Shown here piece after piece: positions 1 through 4,733 of a stretch of 5,899 nt of DNA. The translations under genes were made by a program, and so were the position numbers. The notes beneath the pieces are model-generated. The model was not told where the DNA came from, searched no databases, and saw only the letters and a program-made list of their open reading frames with translations. This DNA comes from Candidatus Aenigmatarchaeota archaeon. GTDB taxonomy: Archaea > Aenigmatarchaeota > Aenigmatarchaeia > QMZP01 > QMZT01. How positions within the stretch are numbered: the stretch's first letter is position 1; the number at the start of each line of letters is the position of its first letter. Where the stretch lies: positions 1 through 5,899 of the forward strand of contig JAGMCY010000113.1 of the NCBI GenBank assembly GCA_023128965.1, read 5' to 3'.

Positions 1-488
1 ACCTTAATCATGAAATCGAAACCGAGCGTGGAGAAGGCTTCGTTCGCTATCGCCAGTACTTCCGCGTCCGCTAACATACTCTTCGTCCCGACCACATCCA
101 CATCGCACTGCCAGAATTCCCGGTAGCGACCGAGCTTAACAGGACCGTCCCTCCATACTGGCTGGATCTGGTAGCGCTTGAATGGTTTCGGGATGTTCGG
201 GTTCATCCCCACAACCTTGCACATCGGAACCGTCAGATCGTATTTCAAGGCGAGTTCCCTGCCTCCCTGATCCTTGAGCTTGAATATCTCCTTGACTATT
301 TCGCTTCCTCCAGCGAACTTCGCTGAGAGAACGTCATACCTCTCGATTGCGGGTGTTTCAAGAGGCGAATAACCGTATTTCTCGAATATGTTTCTGATGG
401 TATCGATTACCTTCTGCCTCGTTATACTCTCCTCTGGCAAAAAGTCCCTCACTCCTCTCGCATTCATGAGCTCGAATTTCTCCGGCAT
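1..488 (-). CDS. hisS: Histidyl-tRNA synthetase, N-terminal 162 residues (3' end beyond window)
   Basis: Class II aminoacyl-tRNA synthetase that charges tRNA-His with histidine in the cytoplasm. Seen: the N-terminal GVRDFLPEE segment (residues 12-20) typical of HisRS motif 1, KYDLTVPM (about 87-94), and a full motif 2 from FKRYQIQPVWR through GRYREFWQCDVDVVG (about 108-141), which carries the ATP-binding arginine. The frame is open to the window edge, so motif 3 and the anticodon-binding domain lie outside. The ATG at 488 is chosen because HisRS similarity begins within a few residues and a weak SD (AGTGAT) sits 4-6 bases upstream; ATG at codon 8 and GTG at 497 are alternatives. The gene follows a tRNA-His and a small ORF on the same strand, so it is probably co-transcribed with them. 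No well-placed TATA box was found directly upstream. Family assignment is secure; operon membership is inferred. Confidence 0.97.
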   Translation of the reverse strand, partial: MPEKFELMNARGVRDFLPEESITRQKVIDTIRNIFEKYGYSPLETPAIERYDVLSAKFAGGSEIVKEIFKLKDQGGRELALKYDLTVPMCKVVGMNPNIPKPFKRYQIQPVWRDGPVKLGRYREFWQCDVDVVGTKSMLADAEVLAIANEAFSTLGFDFMIK

Positions 489-533
489 TGCTATCACTTT
501 ATTATATTGTTTAGCTGTTATTTTAATTTCTAT

Positions 534-704
534 TCATCCCATTCCTGAAGTAACGTATTTGCCTTTAATCACATTTTCTTTGTAATTGGAAATTTCTTCT
601 TGTGATGGCTTTTTTCCCAAGTATTTTCCGTCAATGCCGTAGTATATAGGCTTTGTGCCAAGCCATTTGAGATCTATTTTATTGTTGTCTGAAATGAACT
701 CCAT
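534..704 (-). CDS. Small unrecognised protein (56 aa) between tRNA-His and hisS
   Basis: Not recognised. It encodes 56 mostly polar, lysine-rich residues, with an aromatic stretch PIYYGIDGKYLG in the middle and no cysteine pairs, membrane segment or signal peptide. Support for translation is a strong SD (GGAGGTG, 721-727) just after the tRNA and the protein-like composition. The SD is 16 bases from ATG 704 but 10 bases from an in-frame GTG at 710, which would add two residues. It is 6 bases from an out-of-frame ATG at 714 that closes after 11 codons. The TGA stop (534-536) is in the same frame as hisS and followed by 15 sense codons up to the hisS ATG, so this could be a broken N-terminal extension of HisRS, a remnant of another gene, or a real short leader protein. 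Coding status is moderately likely only. Confidence 0.45.
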   Translation of the reverse strand: MEFISDNNKIDLKWLGTKPIYYGIDGKYLGKKPSQEEISNYKENVIKGKYVTSGMG

Positions 705-714
705 CCCCACTCAT

Positions 715-1008
715 CTACACCACCTCCTTTTCAGGGCCAGGACCGGGATTTGAACCCGGACTAGCAGATCCACAATCTACTGTGCTGCCAACTACACCAT
801 CCTGACCATTCACAAAAAATAGCATTACAAAGTTTTCTTTCAAATCAAAAACGAGCTCAACCTCTTTACCTTCTTCTAATCTAAAATTCTTCCTGATTTC
901 GGAAGGTATCGAAATCCTTCCTTTTGAATCTACCTTGACCTTCCTTACGTTTAACCCCTCACCTTCCGGGAAAGCAGAAAAAGCAAATTTGGAATCCGGG
1001 CTAAGCAA
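715..1008 (-). CDS. AbrB/SpoVT-type swapped-hairpin DNA-binding protein; frame runs through tRNA-His
   Basis: Residues about 21-65 (VRKVKVDSKGRISIPSEIR and onward) match the AbrB/MazE swapped-hairpin fold, known for dimeric DNA-binding regulators and antitoxins; the SKGRISIP core is diagnostic. No toxin gene adjoins it, so an antitoxin role is not supported. The start used is TTG 1008, with an AAGGA SD six bases upstream; no ATG or GTG lies in frame nearer the domain. The last 30 codons lie within and beyond tRNA-His: codon 68 coincides with G-1 and the stop TAG (717-715) is past the tRNA, so the C-terminal tail is probably not a conserved domain. A TATA box and an ATG at 1054 suggest the true start could be further upstream if the frame were shifted by one base. 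The domain call is good; both ends of the protein are uncertain. Confidence 0.7.
   Translation of the reverse strand: MLSPDSKFAFSAFPEGEGLNVRKVKVDSKGRISIPSEIRKNFRLEEGKEVELVFDLKENFVMLFFVNGQDGVVGSTVDCGSASPGSNPGPGPEKEVV
721..727 (-). promoter_or_regulatory. Strong Shine-Dalgarno sequence downstream of tRNA-His
   Basis: GGAGGTG on the minus strand matches most of the archaeal consensus GGAGGTGATC. It begins 7 bases after the tRNA discriminator base. After tRNA 3' cleavage the remaining mRNA would begin almost at this SD. It points to the 56-residue ORF (GTG 710 or ATG 704) or to an 11-codon mini-ORF at ATG 714. Confidence 0.6.
735..807 (-). tRNA. tRNA-His (anticodon GTG), G-1 encoded, no CCA
   Basis: A complete cloverleaf can be folded by eye. 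The acceptor stem GTCAGGA pairs with TCCTGGC (one T-G pair); the 4-bp D stem has G18-G19 in the loop; the anticodon arm is GTAGA/TTGTGGA/TCTGC with anticodon GTG at 773-771; the variable loop is 4 bases; the T arm is CCGGG/TTCAAAT/CCCGG. The base before the acceptor stem is G (807) and the discriminator is C (735), giving the extra G-1:C73 pair that is the main identity element for HisRS. G-1 is therefore encoded and need not be added after transcription. CCA is not encoded (CTG follows). No intron. The gene lies on the same strand as hisS, 247 bases from its start, and inside the 3' part of the AbrB-like reading frame. Confidence 0.97.
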
Positions 1009-1018
1009 TTCTTTCCTT

Positions 1019-1054
1019 CTACGCTTTATGAACCAAATCGCCCGTTTTCCTCAT
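1019..1054 (-). CDS. Possible 11-codon leaderless leader ORF, or frameshifted N-terminus of the AbrB-like gene
   Basis: An ATG at 1054 sits 28 bases from the centre of a good TATA-like box (1079-1086), the spacing seen at other genes here. The frame gives MRKTGDLVHKA and stops at TAG (1021-1019), immediately before the AAGGA SD of the TTG-started AbrB ORF, as in translational coupling. Removing one A from the AAAA run at 1045-1048 would instead give MRKRAIWFIKRRRKEL joined in frame to the AbrB protein. It contains one His codon, too little to argue for histidine attenuation. Which reading is right cannot be settled here. Confidence 0.25.
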   Translation of the reverse strand: MRKTGDLVHKA

Positions 1055-1057
1055 AAC

Positions 1058-1076
1058 TAAAGAAATAGAAATAAAA
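1058..1076 (-). terminator. T-rich tract after the GNAT-like gene
   Basis: Three T-runs on the minus strand (TTTTATTTCTATTTCTTTA), starting a few bases after the GNAT-like stop codon, resemble archaeal oligo-T termination signals, which need no hairpin. The tract lies between the proposed TATA box and start of the next unit, so termination of one transcript and initiation of the next would be tightly packed. Weak evidence. Confidence 0.3.
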
Positions 1077-1078
1077 GG

Positions 1079-1086
1079 TATTTAAA
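1079..1086 (-). promoter_or_regulatory. TATA-like box of the AbrB / tRNA-His / hisS transcription unit
   Basis: TTTAAATA on the minus strand resembles the archaeal TATA consensus and overlaps the TAA stop (1084-1082) of the preceding GNAT-like gene. Its centre is 28 bases before ATG 1054, so transcription would begin close to that ATG. It is the best promoter candidate for everything from the AbrB ORF to hisS. Inferred from position and composition only. Confidence 0.45.
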
Positions 1087-2092
1087 GATTAGGTGGGGCA
1101 GATTCCATGATTTCCGGCTGTAATGAATAACTAGTGATTATGTAAACGTTTTTTGATCCTGGATGATTCCTGGCGTCTAAAAAATATCCCACAAAGTTCG
1201 CACCGAGACCCAAATGCATAGACGCCGCATCACGAATGCCAGTCATAATCCCTGCGGCTGCAGGCAATATATTTTCACAAATATACTCTTTGGCATAAAA
1301 TTCTTTTTTTCTTTCAAACTCTTCATCAAAAACCTTTTCCCTTAAAAGATATTCTGGGAGGCCCGTCGCTGGCGTGTACGTATCGCAATCCACACCAAGT
1401 TCCTCTGAGAACTCCCCTCTTTCCTTGATAATCGCTTTGGTGGCTCCTTTTATTCTAATGTCCTCAGGTAAATCCCCACCTTCTTGAACTGCATAATTTA
1501 TAAGAACCAGATCGTGTTTCTTGTTCTCTTCCTTTTTTGTCTTCGGATTCAGAACTTTTTCATAATCAGTCCCTTCGTAATCTTTCCTCTCGCCATTCTC
1601 TATCATCTGGATTCTCGGATAACCATGCCCGTAGTTTGTGGCCAGGTTCCATGTATCCGGGTAGGTCTCGGGGGGGGTTTTAATTAAAATATCTGTCGTT
1701 TGATCCTCAATGACCCCCTCCAGTTCCGTTCCCTCCCCATAACGTGATTTTAATATTTCCCTTTTTGTTATTCTCCATATTAGAGACCTGATGGATCTGA
1801 TAGGTTCCCAGCTTCCTTCGATTTCCGCCATCAGAACCATCTGCCCTTTAAGGAAGATTCCGGTGTAAAGCTCAGAGTTCCAGCGATTCCAGATCTCTTC
1901 TTCAAGCGGCGACTCAATAATACCCAACCTTTTTTCTTCGTACAGAACAGGTTCCCAGGCTTTTATGTAGTCTCTTGTAACCTTTTTTTGTATATCTTCA
2001 TCCAGTTCCTTGAATGTAACGAATTCGTGTTTCAGGTCTTTTAATTTCACAATCCTTTTTTTCTGTCTGGGGACTGCCAATTGTCCACTCAT
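1082..2092 (-). CDS. GNAT-superfamily-like protein (probable N-acyltransferase fold), 336 aa
   Basis: Probably a relative of the long GNAT acetyltransferases, cytoplasmic, substrate unknown. Resemblance is by motif order, not close identity: PPETYPDTWNLAT (residues 140-152) resembles the beta-strand segment before motif A; LVLINYAV (195-202) the motif A strand; PEDIRIKGATKAII (209-222) the acetyl-CoA pyrophosphate loop with R213-x-x-G216-x-T218 in place of the usual Q/R-x-x-G-x-G/A; YTPATGLPEYL (239-249) the following segment; and SMHLGLGANFVGYFLDARNHP (291-311) the C-terminal H-x-x-L-G-A region. The first 130 residues are charged and helical-looking and were not assigned. No signal peptide or membrane segment. 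The glycine-poor loop between Y200 and R213 (AVQEGGDLPEDI) makes catalytic competence uncertain. Start ATG 2092 has no SD but a TATA-like box 25 bases upstream, suggesting a leaderless mRNA. The gene is real; the family call is moderate. Confidence 0.6.
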   Translation of the reverse strand: MSGQLAVPRQKKRIVKLKDLKHEFVTFKELDEDIQKKVTRDYIKAWEPVLYEEKRLGIIESPLEEEIWNRWNSELYTGIFLKGQMVLMAEIEGSWEPIRSIRSLIWRITKREILKSRYGEGTELEGVIEDQTTDILIKTPPETYPDTWNLATNYGHGYPRIQMIENGERKDYEGTDYEKVLNPKTKKEENKKHDLVLINYAVQEGGDLPEDIRIKGATKAIIKERGEFSEELGVDCDTYTPATGLPEYLLREKVFDEEFERKKEFYAKEYICENILPAAAGIMTGIRDAASMHLGLGANFVGYFLDARNHPGSKNVYIITSYSLQPEIMESAPPNL

Positions 2093-2113
2093 TTAAAAAA
2101 GGATAGAAGTAAG

Positions 2114-2120
2114 AAATAAA
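2114..2120 (-). promoter_or_regulatory. TATA-like box for the GNAT-like gene
   Basis: TTTATTT on the minus strand, preceded by a purine-rich AAGGA that could act as the BRE (TFB recognition) element, is centred 25 bases before ATG 2092. It lies in the 36-base gap after the phosphoesterase gene and would give a leaderless transcript. Confidence 0.4.
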
Positions 2121-2128
2121 TCCTTGTA

Positions 2129-2710
2129 CTACACATCAAAAACCTTCACCTTCTGGGAAGGAAGTTCGACTATAGCGGCTTTCCTGAACTCCGGGAGGGC
2201 GGCGTTAATGAACAGCGTGCCCTTGTGTTTCACGTAGCCTGCCGCCTCGTGTATGTGCCCGAACACGTGGAGGACTGGTTTTACCTCCGTGACGGCTGCT
2301 CTCAGATCGAGGAGGCCGGCGTTGCTCCCGAAATAGCTTATGTCGAGCATGTCGTAAGGGGGATCGTGGGTTATGAGGATGAGTTTTTTCGGGTTGATCC
2401 CTTTGGCGAGCGCTGGTATCTGCGAATAATAACCGTAGTCAATTCCTAGAAAATGATAACCCTTGTACGAGACGACCTTATTAGTTAGGATGGTCACGTT
2501 CTTGTTCGAAGTTTCGAGATCGTAATCCCAGTTCCCTTTGATAACGAACGTTCGGAACTTCGTTTTGTCGAGAACCTTCCTCGCGAAATCCTCGGAAAGG
2601 AAATCTCCTGCATTTATAATAACATCTACCTTTTCCTTGGCAGCGAGTTTTTCGGTATTCTCCGCCAGCTTCTTTTCCCTGTGGTAATCCGCAACGCACA
2701 GTATCCTCAT
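2129..2710 (-). CDS. Calcineurin-like metallophosphoesterase, small Icc/YfcE type
   Basis: Binuclear-metal phosphoesterase that hydrolyses phosphomono- or phosphodiesters; natural substrate unknown. All family motifs are visible (numbered from MRIL): D8-x-H10 (ADYH), G35-D36 (NAGDF), G59-N60-W61-D62, H115 (THDPPYD) and G151-H152-I-H154 (FGHIHEAAG). The GN-W-D form replaces the GNHE/GNHD of larger enzymes, as in small YfcE/MJ0936-like proteins, where this position is variable. Length (193 aa) is normal for the group; there is no signal peptide. Two ATGs are possible, 2719 and 2710. I prefer 2710 because the TATA box (2735-2742) is then 28 bases upstream, as at neighbouring genes, and because MRILCVADYH is a typical family start. 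It runs head to tail with the M20 peptidase (33 bases) and the GNAT-like gene (36 bases). Confidence 0.92.
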   Translation of the reverse strand: MRILCVADYHREKKLAENTEKLAAKEKVDVIINAGDFLSEDFARKVLDKTKFRTFVIKGNWDYDLETSNKNVTILTNKVVSYKGYHFLGIDYGYYSQIPALAKGINPKKLILITHDPPYDMLDISYFGSNAGLLDLRAAVTEVKPVLHVFGHIHEAAGYVKHKGTLFINAALPEFRKAAIVELPSQKVKVFDV

Positions 2711-2734
2711 AAAAATCATTTTAGCTTTTTAAGA

Positions 2735-2742
2735 TATTTAAA
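2735..2742 (-). promoter_or_regulatory. TATA-like box for the phosphoesterase
   Basis: TTTAAATA on the minus strand begins one base after the TAA stop (2746-2744) of the M20 gene and is centred about 28 bases before ATG 2710, but only 19-20 before ATG 2719. This supports a leaderless start at 2710. Confidence 0.45.
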
Positions 2743-2743
2743 A

Positions 2744-3904
2744 TTAAGACAGGATATCCAGGCAAACTAGGCAAAGGATTTTTGAGAAATCTGTAAGTTC
2801 CTTTACCGATATGTACTCGTTTGCTTGGTGGGCAACCTCTTCCCCGGGCGAAAAACCCACGGCTAGTATCCCTTTCTCCACCAGGGGCTTGACAACCGTG
2901 GTTCCCGGAAGACCGATAAGTCCGGGTTCCTTTCCTATAACTTTCTTTGTGTGCTTCTTTATGGTTCGAATGAGAATGTTGTCTTTTTCGACTTCAACGG
3001 GTTTCTGCCTGTCTATGATCTCGAGTTTGAACTTCGCTTTTTTGTTCTTCCTCCTCACCTGCCTGAACATGTTTTTTACATCTTTTATGATATCCTTTGC
3101 CTTCTGTGAAGGCAGGTATCTGAAATCCAAGAGAACCTCACACTCGCCAGGAACTATGTTTACTGCAGAACCTCCCTTTATAACCCCGAGATTGTTTGTG
3201 GGGTCGGAAAGAAGCGGGTGTTTCCTGTATCTCATCCTGTATTTCTTTAAAATGTTCAGGAATTCGATCATGTTCCATACAGCGTTCACTCCCTGTTCGG
3301 GTCTTGAGCCGTGTGCCTGTTTTCCGAAGGAAGTAATTTTCAAATGAAGTAAACCTTTCTCAGCGATATCTATTTTCTTCATCTCTCTTTCAATATCAGG
3401 GACTATTCCGTATTCTCCCTTTAGTTTCCCTTCTTTTAGGAGGTAATACATTCCGTATTTCGATCCTCTTTCCTCATCAGCAACGCACGCCAGGATAATC
3501 TGACCTTTTAATTTTTTCTCGAACTTCCTGAGTATCTTCCCAGCTATTAGCATGCTTGCCAGCGGACCCTTGTCATCGACCGATCCTCTCCCGTATATCT
3601 TTCCTTTCGAAATCTTCGCTTTGAAAGGGTCTGTCTTCCAGCCGTCACCTGCAGGAACCACGTCTAAGTGGCATGCTATTATCAACCTTGGCTTCCCCTT
3701 CCCGATATAACCTATTATGTTCATCCGACCCTTCTCTTTTTCGAAAATCCTGTATTTAATTTTTTCTTTTTTGAAGAATTTTTCAACAACTTCCGCTGCC
3801 CTCCACTCGTTTCCCGGAGGGTTCGTCGTGTCCGCGGCTATCAATTTCGAAAGAAGTTTGATCATTCCCCCTTTCTCAGAATCTACCGCTTTTTGAGTGT
3901 TCAT
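2744..3904 (-). CDS. M20-family zinc metallopeptidase (ArgE/DapE/ACY1/CPG2-like)
   Basis: Co-catalytic two-metal amidohydrolase that cleaves peptides or N-acyl amino acids; cytoplasmic, no signal peptide. Residues seen: H79-x-D81 (ACHLDVVP), bridging D110 in GRGSVDDKG, catalytic E144 and metal ligand E145 in ADEERGSKYG, third-site ligand D170 (IVPDI), H198 in the dimerisation domain (AHGSRPEQGVNA), and H359 (AHQANEY). All metal ligands are present, and 386 aa is normal for the family. The usual G-T-S/T-D-A-R segment near residue 335 reads GTTVVK, so the Asp and Arg are absent, which may shift substrate choice. The protein is very lysine-rich. ATG 3904 has a TATA-like box (TTTATAG) 25 bases upstream and no SD. 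The sequence cannot separate ArgE, DapE or dipeptidase roles, and no arginine or lysine biosynthesis gene is nearby; a general peptidase is a fair guess. Confidence 0.9.
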   Translation of the reverse strand: MNTQKAVDSEKGGMIKLLSKLIAADTTNPPGNEWRAAEVVEKFFKKEKIKYRIFEKEKGRMNIIGYIGKGKPRLIIACHLDVVPAGDGWKTDPFKAKISKGKIYGRGSVDDKGPLASMLIAGKILRKFEKKLKGQIILACVADEERGSKYGMYYLLKEGKLKGEYGIVPDIEREMKKIDIAEKGLLHLKITSFGKQAHGSRPEQGVNAVWNMIEFLNILKKYRMRYRKHPLLSDPTNNLGVIKGGSAVNIVPGECEVLLDFRYLPSQKAKDIIKDVKNMFRQVRRKNKKAKFKLEIIDRQKPVEVEKDNILIRTIKKHTKKVIGKEPGLIGLPGTTVVKPLVEKGILAVGFSPGEEVAHQANEYISVKELTDFSKILCLVCLDILS

Positions 3905-3937
3905 ATTTTTATTATTCCGTTTTCTCTATAAATTGAT
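3905..3937. promoter_or_regulatory. Divergent, overlapping promoters of the M20 peptidase and yjbQ-like genes
   Basis: Only 33 bases separate the two ATGs. The minus-strand TATA-like box TTTATAG (3932-3926) is centred 25 bases from ATG 3904. The plus-strand box TTTTATTA (3907-3914) is centred about 27 bases from ATG 3938. Each box lies within about 5-12 bases of the opposite gene's start codon, so both mRNAs would be leaderless and the two initiation complexes would cover the same DNA. Confidence 0.5.
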
Positions 3938-4354
3938 ATGATCGAAACGAAAACGTTCGTTATTGAAACAAGGGCTGGGACGGATGTAGTTGACATAACA
4001 TCGAAAATGTCAGAAATCCTCGCTAAATCCAAGATAGATTCGGGGATAGCGTGCATATTCGTCCCTGGCTCGACCGCATCGATTTCAACCCTTGAATACG
4101 AACAGAATCTTGTGAAAGACATTAAAAGAGCGCTCGAAAAGATCGCGCCTGAAAAAGGAGAATACGAACACCACAAAACATGGGGGGACGATAACGGGAG
4201 CGCGCATGTGAGGGCGTGTTTGCTCAAACCGGGATTGAGCGTTCCCTTCGAAAATCGAAAGCTCATGTTGGGCACGTGGCAACAACTGGCGTTACTTGAC
4301 TTCGATACCAGGGATCGTAAGAGAGAAATAATCGTGCAGATAATAGGGGATTAG
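3938..4354 (+). CDS. yjbQ: YjbQ / UPF0047 family protein
   Basis: A small conserved cytoplasmic protein found in archaea, bacteria and eukaryotes; bacterial members are annotated as a secondary thiamine-phosphate synthase activity, and the physiological role is poorly settled. Family hallmarks seen: CIFVPGSTASISTLEYE (residues 39-55), EHHKTWGDDNGSAHVRA (77-93), the LKPGLSVPF turn (96-104), and the signature LGTWQQLALLDFDTR (111-125) near the C-terminus followed by the closing REIIVQIIG strand. The 138 aa length is normal and the protein looks intact. ATG 3938 has no SD but a TATA-like box about 27 bases upstream. It is the only plus-strand gene in the window. Its stop codon overlaps that of the MBF1 gene, with which it converges. 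No thiamine gene is nearby. Confidence 0.95.
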   Translation: MIETKTFVIETRAGTDVVDITSKMSEILAKSKIDSGIACIFVPGSTASISTLEYEQNLVKDIKRALEKIAPEKGEYEHHKTWGDDNGSAHVRACLLKPGLSVPFENRKLMLGTWQQLALLDFDTRDRKREIIVQIIGD

Positions 4355-4716
4355 TCCTGTTTGTACAAACTTATGTTGTAAAACCTCTGGATCTTCATAG
4401 CGGTTTTTTCATCCGGTCTGAAACCGTTCTCTATTCGCCTTAGAATGGAAAGGGAAACCCCTATCCTTTTAGCTGCCTCGTCCTGCTTGATGTTCCGCGA
4501 ATCCCTTGCCTTCCTGACCTTCTCCGCGAAGTTGTCCGCTAGCTCTTTCCCCTCCTCAAGGGTTTCAATGGTTTTTCTTTTCATAACGACCCTGCCGGGC
4601 TCGCTCATTTCCTTTCCGAGTTTAACGCAGTTATCGCATACCTCGAGAATAACGCCGTCTATTTCGGCTCTCTTGAGGTTAGAAACGGCCTTTCCGCAGA
4701 CCTCGCATTCCCCCAT
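4351..4716 (-). CDS. Archaeal MBF1 (multiprotein bridging factor 1) homologue
   Basis: Transcription-associated factor; in eukaryotes MBF1 bridges TBP and activators, and archaeal MBF1 has also been linked to the ribosome. Domains seen: an N-terminal zinc ribbon with C4-x-x-C7 and C27-x-x-C30, a charged linker (about 35-60), and a Cro/XRE helix-turn-helix (about 62-116: KARDSRNIKQDEAAKRIGVS, then SILRRIENGFRPDE). The zinc ribbon is the archaeal form; eukaryotic MBF1 has a different N-terminus. At 121 aa it is a little shorter than many archaeal copies, which run to about 150-165. ATG 4716 is followed at once by the zinc ribbon, so no later start fits. It lies 17 bases after the surface-protein gene and could be co-transcribed with it; an A/T-rich TTATTAAA (4733-4740) is centred only about 20 bases upstream, closer than the other TATA boxes here. 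Confidence 0.9.
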   Translation of the reverse strand: MGECEVCGKAVSNLKRAEIDGVILEVCDNCVKLGKEMSEPGRVVMKRKTIETLEEGKELADNFAEKVRKARDSRNIKQDEAAKRIGVSLSILRRIENGFRPDEKTAMKIQRFYNISLYKQD

Positions 4717-4733
4717 ACACCCACTTTTGGATT

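Noticed and set aside
681..714. 11-codon mini-ORF MSGDGVHFRQQ with ideal SD spacing, vaguely like the MRKTGDLVHKA leader
   Set aside because: The GD-x-VH resemblance is too short to mean anything, and one His codon each does not make a histidine attenuator. Kept only as an alternative start point.
489..735. Integrated element at the tRNA-His 3' end
   Set aside because: No integrase and no repeat of the tRNA 3' end were seen in the window; only a 56-residue ORF separates the tRNA from hisS.
715..1008. AbrB-like protein as antitoxin of a toxin-antitoxin pair
   Set aside because: No PIN, MazF-like or other toxin ORF adjoins it; the neighbours are a tRNA and a GNAT-like gene without toxin features.
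1670..1677. Run of eight G as a possible frameshift in the GNAT-like gene
   Set aside because: The frame reads normally on both sides (KTPPETYP), and the GNAT-like landmarks continue in the same frame.
2225..2449. Plus-strand open frame opposite the phosphoesterase
   Set aside because: Shadow of a gene with complete metallophosphoesterase motifs; no SD or TATA box and no recognisable domain.
2811..3347. Long plus-strand open frame (178 codons) opposite the M20 gene
   Set aside because: It lies wholly antisense to a gene with all catalytic motifs, and its translation is Phe/Ser/Thr-rich without any domain, as expected of a shadow frame.
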